Shown here piece after piece: positions 16,491 to 26,415 of a stretch of DNA of 64,000 nucleotides. A model generated the notes under the pieces. The model made no database searches. It worked only from the letters and a program-made list of their open reading frames with translations, and was not told where the DNA came from. Both the position numbers and the translations under genes were made by a program. The stretch spans positions 3,100,001-3,164,000 of the forward strand of contig NZ_CP163528.1 in assembly GCF_041081105.1 (NCBI RefSeq), written 5' to 3'. Numbering within the stretch: the stretch's first letter is position 1; every line of letters starts with the position of its first letter. The DNA is from Promicromonospora sp. Populi (lineage in GTDB: Bacteria > Actinomycetota > Actinomycetes > Actinomycetales > Cellulomonadaceae).

Positions 16491-18006
16491 GGAGCGCCTC
16501 TCCGGCATACCGCTGCGCGCCCGGCTCGTCGCGATCATCTGCCTGCTGCTCGCGGCGGGTCTGGGCATCGCGGGGGTCGCGACGACCACCGTGGTGTCTA
16601 ACTTCCTGGTCCAGCAGGTGGACTACGAGCTGGACACCGCTTCGCCCGAGCTGCGCTCGACCCTCGCTTCCCTCCAGTTCGACGCCACGCAGCTACTGCC
16701 TAGCGACTATTACGTCGTGCTCGACCGCGAGGACAGCGAGGACGGCGAGGACAGCGCGCCCATCGTGCTCGGCGACTCGGTGGCCGAGCGGTTCGGCAGG
16801 CCCGAACTGCCGGAGGTGACGTACGACGAGGCGGTGGAGAGCGGCGGCAAGCCGTTCACAGTGCCCGCGACAACCGATGCCGCGAGGAGCGACAGCTGGC
16901 GCGTCATCACCCTGGCCGCGAAGGACCAGTCGACCGGCGAGCGCGCGGTCATCTACGTGGCGCTCCCTCTTAACGGCATGGACCAGACGGTCTCGCTCCT
17001 GACCCGAACCCTGACCCTGTCCGGGCTGGGCATCGTCATATTGGGCGGGCTCCTCGCGTGGGTGCTCGTGGAGCGTTCGCTCCGCTCGCTCCGGTCCGTC
17101 GAGCACACCGCCGCCCAGATCGCGGCGGGCGACCTCACCCAGCGTGTGCCCGAGGCGCCACCCAGCACGGAGATGGGCTCGCTCGCGATGTCGCTCAACG
17201 CGATGCTGACGCAGATCGAGCGGGCCTTCGCCGCGCAGGAGGCCTCCGAGGTGCGGATGCGCCAGTTCGTCTCGGACGCCTCGCACGAGCTGCGCACACC
17301 GGTCGCGACGATCCGCGGTTACGGCGAGCTGTACCGGATGGGCGCCCTGGACACGACCGAGAAGGTCGACGACACGATGTTCCGCATCGAGGACGCCGCA
17401 CGCCGGATGGGCATGCTCGTCAACGACCTGCTGGTGCTCGCCCGGCTCGACGAGGGTCGGCCCATCGCCCGGGAGGACGTGGACCTGGTCGCCCTGGCCC
17501 GCGACTCCGTCCAGGACCTCCATGCTCTGGACCCGACCCGCGAGGTCTCGGTGGTTCCGCTCGATGCCGACGCCGGCGCGGACGACCCCGCGGGCAAGGT
17601 CCCAGACAAGCTCGTCGTGGAGGGTGACGGCGACCGCCTGCGCCAGGTCGTCACCAACCTCATCGGCAACGTCGCGCGGCACACGCCCGCCGGCACCCCC
17701 GCCGAGATCGCGCTCGGCACGCGGCCGGACGACGGCGTCGCCGTGCTGGAGGTACGGGACCACGGCTCCGGCCTCACCGAGGAGCAGGGCCGCCGGATCT
17801 TCGAGCGGTTCTACCGTGCCGACTCGTCGCGGACCCGCGAGTCCGGCGGCTCGGGGCTGGGGATGGCGATCGTCGCGGCGATCGTGGGCACGCACGGCGG
17901 TCACGTCGAGGTGCATCCCACCGACGGCGGCGGCCTGACCGTCCGAGTCGCCCTCCCCCTCGACGAACCGGTGACCACCATCCAAGACGGTAGTAGCCGC
18001 CGCTGA
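16483..18006 (+). CDS. Membrane sensor histidine kinase
   Basis: 507 aa. TM1 ~16-38, an extracytoplasmic sensor loop (~39-178, with acidic REDSEDGEDS), TM2 ~179-198, HAMP ~199-250, DHp with phospho-His268 (SDASHELRTPVATIRGYGEL), and an HATPase_c with N box LIGNVARHTP and G boxes DHGSGL / GGSGLGMAI. Start is the GTG at 16483, which overlaps the response-regulator stop by 8 bp, so translation is probably coupled; the longer upstream frame lies wholly within the regulator gene. Confidence 0.94.
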   Translation: MLKERLSGIPLRARLVAIICLLLAAGLGIAGVATTTVVSNFLVQQVDYELDTASPELRSTLASLQFDATQLLPSDYYVVLDREDSEDGEDSAPIVLGDSVAERFGRPELPEVTYDEAVESGGKPFTVPATTDAARSDSWRVITLAAKDQSTGERAVIYVALPLNGMDQTVSLLTRTLTLSGLGIVILGGLLAWVLVERSLRSLRSVEHTAAQIAAGDLTQRVPEAPPSTEMGSLAMSLNAMLTQIERAFAAQEASEVRMRQFVSDASHELRTPVATIRGYGELYRMGALDTTEKVDDTMFRIEDAARRMGMLVNDLLVLARLDEGRPIAREDVDLVALARDSVQDLHALDPTREVSVVPLDADAGADDPAGKVPDKLVVEGDGDRLRQVVTNLIGNVARHTPAGTPAEIALGTRPDDGVAVLEVRDHGSGLTEEQGRRIFERFYRADSSRTRESGGSGLGMAIVAAIVGTHGGHVEVHPTDGGGLTVRVALPLDEPVTTIQDGSSRR

Positions 18007-18065
18007 CCGGTTGGGTAATAGGCTGGCCACGGAGTGACCGACCTCAACCGTTAGGCAGAATTCAC

Positions 18066-18770
18066 ATGGGCGTGCTGACGTCTGACGCGCCGCAGTGGTT
18101 CCTCAAGTCTTTCGTCCGCAGTGCGGTGGGCGCGGGAGCCACGGCGGATACCGAGGCGATCGAGGAGATAGGCCAGTCGCTGCTGAACCGCTGGGCCGAC
18201 GAGCACCGGCATTTTCACAACCTGCGCCACCTGGCCGCCGTGCTGCACCGCGTGGACCAGCTGGCCGAGGAGACGCACGAGCCCGACCTGGTGCGCCTCG
18301 CAGCCTGGTACCACGGCGCGGTGTTCAACGCGGAGCGCAAGGTCGCGGACGCCTCGCACGGCGGTGAGCAGTCCACAGCCTCGGCGATCCTGGCCCACGA
18401 CGAGCTGACCGGGCTCGGGGTGCCCGCACGGGCCGCCGACCGGGTGGCTGCCCTGGTCAACGCCATAGTGCGGCACGCTCCGGACCCCACTGACTTCGAC
18501 GCGGCAGTGCTGAACGACGCCGATCTCGCGATGCTCGCCGCCGAGCCGCAGCGCTACAAGGACTACAAGGCGGCGGTGCGCGCCGAGTACGCGCACATCC
18601 CGACGGACCTGTACCTCCAGGCACGGATCCGCGTGATCGAGCGGCTGCTCGCCCGCAAGTCGCTGTTCCTCAGCCCGATGGGCGCCGCGTGGGAAGAACC
18701 CGCACGGCAGAACCTCGACATGGAGCTGCACCGGCTGCGCAAGGAGCAGGCGAAGCTCGGCTCCGCCTGA
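18066..18770 (+). CDS. HD-superfamily-like protein with altered HD motif
   Basis: 234 aa. Resembles predicted metal-dependent HD phosphohydrolases of ~210 aa: RHFHNLRHLAAVL near 48-60 supplies the first His, RHAPDPTDFDAAVLNDADLA the distal region with Asp. The signature normally read W-(F/Y)-H-D-A-V-(Y/F) is WYHGAVF here (81-87), so the metal-binding Asp at 84 is Gly, and the following DEExSA-type segment reads GGEQSTASA. Either a pseudoenzyme or a variant metal site. A TAGGCT -10-like box lies at about 18020. Confidence 0.75.
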   Translation: MGVLTSDAPQWFLKSFVRSAVGAGATADTEAIEEIGQSLLNRWADEHRHFHNLRHLAAVLHRVDQLAEETHEPDLVRLAAWYHGAVFNAERKVADASHGGEQSTASAILAHDELTGLGVPARAADRVAALVNAIVRHAPDPTDFDAAVLNDADLAMLAAEPQRYKDYKAAVRAEYAHIPTDLYLQARIRVIERLLARKSLFLSPMGAAWEEPARQNLDMELHRLRKEQAKLGSA

Positions 18771-18949
18771 GATCGCCTCCACCTGAGACAGCCCCTCCAC
18801 GCGGCCCCGCAGCGGTTCGAGCGCAACCACACCCCGGGCTTCCGCCCGCCTGTGCACAGCCCGCCGCGACCCCGCCCCGCCGTCGTATCGCGCGTACCTA
18901 CTGTCGGTGCACGACGCCGGACGGGCCGGCGTGCGGGAGGGAGACGATC

Positions 18950-19234
18950 ATGCGGTTCGAGGTCGACAGCGACCAGGTGGCGCAGGCGAGCGCGGCCGTG
19001 GCGGGCTCGGTGGCAACGGTGCGCACGGAGGTGGGTGCGCTCATGCGCAACCTAGACGCGCTGCAGGCGAGCTGGCAGGGCCCGGCCGCCGCGGCGTTCA
19101 GCGGCACCGTCGCGCAGTGGCGCGGTGCGCAGGCCCAGGTGGAGGGCGCACTGGACACGATCCAGTCCGCTCTGTCGGCGGCGGCCCGCACCTACGCGGA
19201 GGCGGAAGCGGCCACGACCCGCCTCTTCTCCTGA
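18950..19234 (+). CDS. WXG100 family protein (ESAT-6-like)
   Basis: 94 aa, typical family length. The central WQG turn (WQG at 42-44 of LQASWQGPAAAAF) lies between two predicted helices rich in Ala/Gln. Such proteins form helical hairpin dimers and are usually type VII secretion substrates; a C-terminal YxxxE-like signal appears as YAEAE. No EccC or other ESX component is encoded in this window, so it is an orphan here. Good ribosome-binding site GGGAGGGAG before ATG 18950. Confidence 0.9.
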   Translation: MRFEVDSDQVAQASAAVAGSVATVRTEVGALMRNLDALQASWQGPAAAAFSGTVAQWRGAQAQVEGALDTIQSALSAAARTYAEAEAATTRLFS

Positions 19235-19243
19235 GGCAAATGG

Positions 19244-19293
19244 CCGACGCCGGCCGGTCGCCCTCCTCGCGGAAGGTGACCGACCGGCGTCGG
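19244..19293. terminator. Bidirectional hairpin between WXG100 and groEL
   Basis: 16-bp arms at 19244-19259 and 19278-19293 with a single mismatch, loop 18 nt, placed between the convergent gene ends. Confidence 0.7.
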
Positions 19294-19334
19294 ACAGGTG
19301 CCCGGACCGGAGCCCGGACGGGGTCAGGCCGGAC

Positions 19335-21062
<1,728 letters not shown>

Positions 21063-21078
21063 TCACCATTCGACCCTG

Positions 21079-21105
21079 CTGTCACTCTCGAACGGAGAGT
21101 GCTAA
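21079..21105. promoter_or_regulatory. CIRCE element, groEL-proximal (HrcA operator)
   Basis: On the groEL strand: TTAGCACTC, nine bases, GAGTGACAG. It matches the TTAGCACTC-N9-GAGTGCTAA consensus in the first arm and five bases of the second. Confidence 0.88.
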
Positions 21106-21112
21106 GACATTA

Positions 21113-21139
21113 TTGGCACTCGGACCATGAGAGTGCAAG
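21113..21139. promoter_or_regulatory. CIRCE element, distal, with groEL promoter
   Basis: On the groEL strand: CTTGCACTC, nine bases, GAGTGCCAA. The -35 TTGCAC (21133-21138) lies inside this site and a -10 AATAAT (21109-21114) follows at 18-bp spacing, between the two CIRCE copies, so bound HrcA would cover the promoter. Confidence 0.85.
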
Positions 21140-21233
21140 CACGGTGCCCCCCGCTTCGCTGTGAGCGCGATCGCAGTGCCGCAACGTCGCAACCGCAGTG
21201 CTGCACCGGGCAGAGCGCCGTGGGCGGGCCGGT

Positions 21234-22763
21234 TCACCGCCCGGGCGACGGCGAGAGATCCGGGGCCGAGCGGATGTCGAACTCCCGCAGCAACGCCCGC
21301 CGCGCCGCGTGCCAGCCGCCCATGCCGTGCACCCCGGGGCCAGGCGGAGCGGACGCCGAGCAGAGGTACACACCCTCGGCGATCCGGTACGGGTCGGGCG
21401 CGAGCGTGGGCCGCGCGACCATCTGCCACATGGTCGCCGCCCCCGCGGAGATGTCGCCCCCCGGGTAGTTCTGGTTGTGCAGCTCCATCTCAGCGGCCGG
21501 GATGCACCGCGATCCGACGACGACGTCGCGGAACCCGGGCGCGAAGCGTTCGATCTGCCGGACGACCACCTCGGTCACGTCCTGCATGGAGCCGGCCGGG
21601 ACGTGCGCGTACGCCCACAGCGGTCGGGCCGGACCACGCATCCGGCTCGGGTCGGCGACCGTCGGGTCACTGACCAGGACTACCGGCTGACCGGCGTGCA
21701 CCCCGTTTGCGACGGTGTCCTCGGCGACCACCATCTCGGCACGCGTGCCACCGAGGTGCACCGTCGAGGCGCGGCCGACGTCGGGCACCTGCCAGGGGAC
21801 CGGACCCGACAGGACGAAGTCGATCTTGGCTGCCGCGTTCCCGTGCCGGAACCGGCCCAGGGCCGCGCGCCGGGTCCGCCGGACCCGGTCACCTGCGATA
21901 CGCAGCAGGGTGCCGGGCGTGGTGTCGAAGAGGACGGCACGCGCGGGCGGGAGGTCCGACCAGCTCTCGACCCTGCGGCCGGTCTCGACCGTACCGCCAT
22001 GCGCCTCCAGGTCGCGGACCATGGCCTGGGTGATGGCCTGGGAGCCGCCGACGGGGATGGCCCATCCGCCGTCGGCGTGCGCGAGCGCGGCGAGGAGCAG
22101 GGCGGTGCCCGCGCCGGCGAGCGACGGGAGCGGTGTGATGTTGTGGGCGGCGACGCCGGTCAGCAGCGCCTTTGCCTCGTCGGTGAGGAACCGGCGGTCC
22201 CAGCGCGGGCCACCCTGTTCGAGGAGCGCGGCGCCGAACCGCAGGCCGGGCCCGATCGCCGAGGCGAGCCCCCAGGCCTGCCGCGTCAGCCCGCCCGGGC
22301 TCCCCACCCCCTCCAGCATGCCGCGCACGGTGCGCTTGTCGCCCATGGCCAGCGCGGTGACCTGTCGCCAGCCGGCGGCGAGGGGGCCAAGCAGGTCGCG
22401 CCAGGCGTCGCCGTCGGGCCCGAGGCGGTCGGCGGTCCGGGCCAGGTCGCGGTAGGCGAGGCCCGCACGGCCGCCGTCGAGCGGCTGGGCGTAGGCGATG
22501 TCCGGAGCGACGAGCTCGACGCCGCGCGCGGGCAGTTCGAAGGCGCGGAAGAACGGCGACGCCCAGGCCATGGGGTGCACGGCGGAGCAGAGGTCGAAGA
22601 GCATGTCGCTCTCGAGCTCGGGGATCGGGACGGTGCGCGCGCCGCCCCCGATCGTCGGCTGGGCCTCGAGGACTCGGACGCCCAGCCCCGCACGGGCGAG
22701 CGTCACCGCGGCTGCCAGGCCGTTGGGCCCGGAGCCCACCACCACCGCGTCGAGCAGGGTCAC
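21234..22763 (-). CDS. Phytoene-desaturase-like FAD oxidoreductase (CrtI/PYROXD2 type)
   Basis: 509 aa. N-terminal dinucleotide fold VVVGSGPNGLAAAVTLARAG with acidic strand end VLEAQ, and a C-terminal FAD block (YLCSASAPPGPGVHGMGGWH) characteristic of CrtI-like and PYROXD2-like amine-oxidase-superfamily enzymes. No other carotenoid gene is nearby, so the substrate cannot be inferred. The GTG start at 22761-22763 directly follows GGGGGA, a short spacing; no better in-frame start is evident. It lies alone between groEL and cspA. Confidence 0.88.
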   Translation of the reverse strand: MTLLDAVVVGSGPNGLAAAVTLARAGLGVRVLEAQPTIGGGARTVPIPELESDMLFDLCSAVHPMAWASPFFRAFELPARGVELVAPDIAYAQPLDGGRAGLAYRDLARTADRLGPDGDAWRDLLGPLAAGWRQVTALAMGDKRTVRGMLEGVGSPGGLTRQAWGLASAIGPGLRFGAALLEQGGPRWDRRFLTDEAKALLTGVAAHNITPLPSLAGAGTALLLAALAHADGGWAIPVGGSQAITQAMVRDLEAHGGTVETGRRVESWSDLPPARAVLFDTTPGTLLRIAGDRVRRTRRAALGRFRHGNAAAKIDFVLSGPVPWQVPDVGRASTVHLGGTRAEMVVAEDTVANGVHAGQPVVLVSDPTVADPSRMRGPARPLWAYAHVPAGSMQDVTEVVVRQIERFAPGFRDVVVGSRCIPAAEMELHNQNYPGGDISAGAATMWQMVARPTLAPDPYRIAEGVYLCSASAPPGPGVHGMGGWHAARRALLREFDIRSAPDLSPSPGR

Positions 22764-22855
22764 TCCCCCATCGAATCACGGCCAGGCGGCGCACGGCAGA
22801 CAGAGGACGGTTCCGCACGGAATCCGGCCTGTGGGGGAACAGCCGGAGACCAGAA

Positions 22856-22885
22856 CGAGCAGCCGCGGTACGGGGCGGCTGCTCG
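22856..22885. terminator. Hairpin in the intergenic region upstream of the CrtI-like gene
   Basis: 11-bp perfect arms CGAGCAGCCGC (22856-22866) and GCGGCTGCTCG (22875-22885), 8-nt loop, without a T-tract. It could end cspA readthrough or form part of the leader. Confidence 0.5.
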
Positions 22886-22989
22886 GTGGCGCCGGGCGTC
22901 ATCGTCCGGGACTGTGCGGCAGCGGTCGTCGTCGACCATCCAGTTCGGACGCCGGGGTCTGGGTCCCAGCATCCTTGGGGGGCGGCGGG

Positions 22990-23016
22990 CGACGGGCGGG
23001 CCCTTCCCGCCCGTCG
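22990..23016. terminator. cspA terminator
   Basis: 11-bp arms CGACGGGCGGG (22990-23000) and CCCGCCCGTCG (23006-23016) with a 5-nt loop, 10 nt after the cspA stop. Confidence 0.75.
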
Positions 23017-23025
23017 TCCCGTCGA

Positions 23026-23229
23026 TCAGAGCGGGCGAACCTGCTCTGCCTGCGGACCCTTCTGTCCCTGCCCCACCTCGAACTCAACTTCCTGTCCCTC
23101 GTCGAGGGACCGGTAGCCATCGGACTGGATTGCGCTGTAGTGAACAAAAAGGTCCTGGCCGCCGGCAGTCGGGGTAATAAAGCCATACCCCTTCTCGGCG
23201 TTGAACCACTTGACGGTGCCCTGGGCCAT
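23026..23229 (-). CDS. Major cold-shock protein (CspA family)
   Basis: 67 aa, canonical length. [18 protein letters not shown] (RNP1 aromatics) and DLFVHYSAI (RNP2) define a single OB-fold RNA chaperone. AAGGAG precedes the ATG at the correct spacing. A TAGGCT -10-like hexamer (coding strand, near 23285-23290) predicts a ~50-nt leader. Upstream is a 411-bp gene-free region containing direct repeats. Confidence 0.97.
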   Translation of the reverse strand: MAQGTVKWFNAEKGYGFITPTAGGQDLFVHYSAIQSDGYRSLDEGQEVEFEVGQGQKGPQAEQVRPL

Positions 23230-23640
23230 GCGTAGTTCTCCTTGTACCTCTGCACGGGACACTCGGTCGACCCGTGGTGGTTCGAGCCTAGTGGTCCGTC
23301 TCACACCAGGGAACCCTCTATGCCCGGTATGCGGCATTAAGCGGTTGGCGAACGCGCAGGTCAGAGGGCTACGAAGGCACCTACGCAAGCGAATATCAAT
23401 CTGGTGGTATGGATTGGTCCGTATTTTCGCCGCACATCCAGCCCGGAACTAGCGCACCTGAAGTTGACCTGAACCCGACGTCAACACTGCCGTCGGCCCG
23501 GTCAGCGGGCATGCAAAAGGTTATGCGCCGCCATGCCGTATCGAGTCAGCGGACACGCAAAAGGTTATGCGCCGCTACCGCGCCCTATTGCGGCACGGAC
23601 TGCATTGCGGCACGGACGGCCCATCAAGCTGCCGGCCGAC
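23230..23640. other. 411-bp gene-free region upstream of cspA
   Basis: No convincing frame on either strand. It holds the cspA leader and likely promoter (to ~23290), a locally A/T-rich stretch (~23370-23450), and a cluster of direct repeats (23501-23617) described separately. Confidence 0.7.
23501..23617. repeat. Direct-repeat cluster, possible insertion-sequence terminus
   Basis: A 31-bp unit at 23501-23531 is repeated at 23545-23575 with two mismatches (shared core GCAAAAGGTTATGCGCCGC; unit begins GTCAGCGG). A 14-bp unit ATTGCGGCACGGAC follows at 23587-23600 and 23604-23617. The arrangement resembles the multiple transposase-binding repeats at ends of IS21-type elements, but no transposase is present. 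Confidence 0.6.
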
Positions 23641-24252
23641 CTACCTGAGGACGACGATGACCGCGTACGGGGATGCCGTGACTTCGGCCGACTCGATTGC
23701 GGTGGTCGCACCGATCGCCTGGGCAACGGCGGCCGCGGTGTCCGCACGGCTAGCGCCGTACAGCACGGTCGTGACCGTGTAGCCCTCGCCGAAGCCGGAC
23801 TCGTCGTTCTCCGGGACCACTTCGCCGGTAAAGCCCGCCGCCACGATCGTCTCGGCTGCCGTCGCCGCAGCTCCCTGCACGCCGCTGGAGTTCAGCACCT
23901 GGACGCCTGCCGTCAGGTCGGCGGCCGCCGGGTCGCCCGTCACACCCGTCGACGCCGATGCCGAGGGGGATGCCGACGGCGACGCGCTGGGCGAAGCGCT
24001 CGGAGACACGGGGGCCGTAGCGGAGGTCGACGGCGAGGAGGACGGGTCACCCGACGCATCTGCCGGGTCGTCACCCCCGGAGAGCAGGGTGATGCCGCCC
24101 CACGCCACGGCGGCACACACTACGGCGACCAGCAGGAACGGCCAGGCCGAGCTCCAACCGCTGCGCGGCGCACGGTGCACACCCACGGGTGCACCCCCGG
24201 GGACGGCGATGTCGAACTCGTCGGGCGGGTAGGGGTAGCCACTCTTCGTCAC
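23641..24252 (-). CDS. LytR C-terminal-domain membrane protein
   Basis: 203 aa. A cytoplasmic N-terminus (YPYPPDEFDI), one TM helix (~35-56), a Ser/Pro/Ala-rich linker with repeated SPSA units, and a C-terminal LytR_C domain (GVQVLNSSGVQGAAATAAET ... YTVTTVLYG). LytR_C domains occur in cell-wall attachment proteins; a stand-alone version beside DUF3263 is common in Actinobacteria. GTG start with TACTCT (24260-24265 on the complement) 7 nt upstream, the leaderless pattern. Confidence 0.88.
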   Translation of the reverse strand: MTKSGYPYPPDEFDIAVPGGAPVGVHRAPRSGWSSAWPFLLVAVVCAAVAWGGITLLSGGDDPADASGDPSSSPSTSATAPVSPSASPSASPSASPSASASTGVTGDPAAADLTAGVQVLNSSGVQGAAATAAETIVAAGFTGEVVPENDESGFGEGYTVTTVLYGASRADTAAAVAQAIGATTAIESAEVTASPYAVIVVLR

Positions 24253-24294
24253 GGCAGAGAGAGTAGCGGGTCGTTGTGACAGATCGGTGCCCGC

Positions 24295-24603
24295 TCAGTG
24301 GTTCTCATCGGCCAGTCTTCGTGTAGTACGTCCCCGTTGCCGGGCCGAACGGAGCCTGCGCAGGCGTGTGACCAGCATCGGGTCATGCTTGAGAGCGGCT
24401 GGAGAATCGATCAGCGTATTCAGAACCTGGTAATACCGCGTGGCCGTCAGATCGAACAGCTCCCGCGCTGCCTCCTCCTTGGCGCCCGCGTACTTCCACC
24501 ATCGGCGCTCGAACGCGAGGACGTCCCGGTCGCGGTCGGAAAGCTCGCTCTCGACGCCCTCCACCATCGCGGCATCGGCGCCGGAAACTACCGTCTCGCT
24601 CAT
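24295..24603 (-). CDS. DUF3263 protein
   Basis: 102 aa. The core LSDRDRDVLAFERRWWKYAG followed by KEEAARELFDLTATRYYQVL is the DUF3263 signature and looks like a small helix-turn-helix; the C-terminus is Arg-rich (RLRSARQRGRTTRR). TACGGT lies six bases before the ATG (24610-24615 on the complement), so it is probably leaderless and transcribed separately from ung. It is followed after 42 bp by the LytR_C gene. Molecular role unknown; DNA binding is an inference. Confidence 0.85.
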   Translation of the reverse strand: MSETVVSGADAAMVEGVESELSDRDRDVLAFERRWWKYAGAKEEAARELFDLTATRYYQVLNTLIDSPAALKHDPMLVTRLRRLRSARQRGRTTRRLADENH

Positions 24604-24655
24604 CTCGCCACCGTATGCCCGAAGTATCTGGCCGTCATGCACCATCCCCGCCGCC

Positions 24656-25381
24656 CTACGGGAGTCGCCAGTCGACCGGCTGCGCGCCCTGTTGTTCGAG
24701 CAGCGCATTGGCCCGCGAGAAGGGGCGTGACCCGAAGAAGCCGTTGCGCGCTGACAGCGGCGACGGGTGCGCGCTCTCGACGACCGGGACGTCCCCGAGC
24801 CACGCCTTCAGGTTCCGCGCCTTCGCGCCCCACAGGATCGCCACCAGCGGCCCCCCACGCGCCACCAGGGCACGGATCGCCGCCTCGGTGACCTCCTCCC
24901 AGCCCTTGCCGGAGTGGGAGTCGGACGCGCCGGGCCGGCAGGTGAGCGTCCGGTTCAGCAGCATGACCCCCTGGTCGGCCCAGGGACGCAGGTCGCCGTT
25001 CGACGGCTTCTCGATCCCCAGGTCGTCGTACAGCTCCTGGTAGATGTTGGCCAGCGACCGCGGGACGGGCCGCACGTCCGGCTGGACGGAGAAGGACAGG
25101 CCCATGGCGTGACCCGGCGTCGGGTACGGGTCCTGACCCACGATGAGCACCCGGACGTCCGCGAGCGGCCGTTTGAACGCGGCGAGCACGTTCTTCCCCG
25201 CGGGCACGTAGGTGCGCCCCTCGGCGACCTCCGCGCGCAGGAAGTCACCCATGGCGTGCACCCGCGGCTCGACGTCGGCCAGAGCCTCGGCCCAGTCCGG
25301 TGCGATGACCTGCGACAGCGGGGGCGGCCCGGAGGCGGCAGCGGCGTCGACAGGGGGCGTCGGGTTCACGATGGTCTCCAC
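24656..25381 (-). CDS. ung: Uracil-DNA glycosylase, family 1
   Basis: About 241 aa. Visible motifs: [19 protein letters not shown] (catalytic Asp in the water-activating loop), [16 protein letters not shown], and [18 protein letters not shown] (catalytic His, Leu-insertion loop). It removes uracil from DNA in base excision repair. The GTG at 25379-25381 is chosen because TAACCT lies 7 nt upstream (leaderless pattern); an internal GTG at 25367-25369 with GGAG six bases upstream is an alternative. Confidence 0.95.
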   Translation of the reverse strand: METIVNPTPPVDAAAASGPPPLSQVIAPDWAEALADVEPRVHAMGDFLRAEVAEGRTYVPAGKNVLAAFKRPLADVRVLIVGQDPYPTPGHAMGLSFSVQPDVRPVPRSLANIYQELYDDLGIEKPSNGDLRPWADQGVMLLNRTLTCRPGASDSHSGKGWEEVTEAAIRALVARGGPLVAILWGAKARNLKAWLGDVPVVESAHPSPLSARNGFFGSRPFSRANALLEQQGAQPVDWRLP

Positions 25382-25491
25382 GTCCAGGAGGTTACCGGCA
25401 CCCTCCGACAGTGCCAGTTTGTGCCACCCGTCACACCCTGCCCGCACCCCGTCGCAGAGACTGGAGGCAGCACAAGCGAGACAATGGCGCC

Positions 25492-26343
25492 GTGAGCGCC
25501 ACGACGAACCCAGACCCGGAAGGCCGCACGACCGACCTCCCCCCGACCACCGCCGCTCCCGTCCGCTGGGCGCGGTACATCGCCATGGGCGACTCCTTCA
25601 CGGAGGGCCTGTGGGACCCGTATCCCGACGCCCCCGAGGTCCAGCGCGGCTGGGCCGACAACCTGGCCGCCATCCTCGCGGAGCGCCGGATCGCGGCGGG
25701 TCAGGAACCCCTCGAGTACGCGAACCTCGCGATCCGCGGCCGCAAGCTGCGCCCGATCGTCGACGAGCAGCTCGACGTCACCGTCGCCGCCCAGCCGGAC
25801 CTCGTCTCACTGGTCGCGGGCGGCAACGACATCCTGCGCGCCTCGGCGGACCTGGAGATGATCTCCAGCGCGCTGGAGGACGCCGTCGTCGCCCTGCGCG
25901 CCTCCGGGGCCGACGTGCTGATGGGCACCGGCTTCAAGGCCGGCGCCGCCCTGAGCTGGACCAACGGCCGCACGGGAATCTTCAACGCGAACGTCTGGTC
26001 CATCGCCCAGCGCCACGGCGCGCACGTGCTGGACCTGTGGGGCATGCGGCCGCTGGCCGACCTGCGCCTCTGGTCAGAGGACCGGATCCACCTCACTCCC
26101 GAGGGGCACCAGCGGGTCGCGAACGCCGCCCTGGTCGCCCTTGGCCTCGACCCGGACGACGCCAACTACGACACCCCGCTCGACGCAACCCCACCCGCGG
26201 CCTTCCGCGAGACGGCGCGCGCCAACGCGGCCTGGATGCGCCAGCACGTGGGGCCGTGGGTCAGGCGCCGCCTGACGGGCACCTCCAGCGGTGACGGGCG
26301 CTCCGCGAAGTGGCCGAAGCCGCAGCCCTGGCCGCGGGCGTGA
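25492..26343 (+). CDS. SGNH/GDSL-family hydrolase
   Basis: 283 aa. Block [12 protein letters not shown] (nucleophile Ser in GDS at 33-35), block III VAGGND (oxyanion Asn), block [13 protein letters not shown] (catalytic Asp and His). No signal peptide, so probably a cytoplasmic esterase or lipase-like enzyme of unknown substrate. GTG start with GACAAT at 25480-25485, 6 nt upstream, and no Shine-Dalgarno. The C-terminus is Arg/Pro-rich. Confidence 0.92.
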   Translation: MSATTNPDPEGRTTDLPPTTAAPVRWARYIAMGDSFTEGLWDPYPDAPEVQRGWADNLAAILAERRIAAGQEPLEYANLAIRGRKLRPIVDEQLDVTVAAQPDLVSLVAGGNDILRASADLEMISSALEDAVVALRASGADVLMGTGFKAGAALSWTNGRTGIFNANVWSIAQRHGAHVLDLWGMRPLADLRLWSEDRIHLTPEGHQRVANAALVALGLDPDDANYDTPLDATPPAAFRETARANAAWMRQHVGPWVRRRLTGTSSGDGRSAKWPKPQPWPRA

Positions 26344-26389
26344 CGCGCTAGGGTTCGGGTTCCGGTCCGGTTTGCCACCGGGCAACTAA

Positions 26390-26408
26390 ACAATCTAGAT
26401 GGTACAGT
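26390..26408 (+). promoter_or_regulatory. MFS promoter -10 with overlapping imperfect palindrome
   Basis: TACAGT (26403-26408) lies 7 nt before the MFS start, the leaderless pattern. An imperfect palindrome ACAATCTAGATGGT centred on TCTAGA abuts and overlaps it and is a candidate site for the TetR regulator encoded downstream. Confidence 0.45.
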
Positions 26409-26415
26409 TACGACC

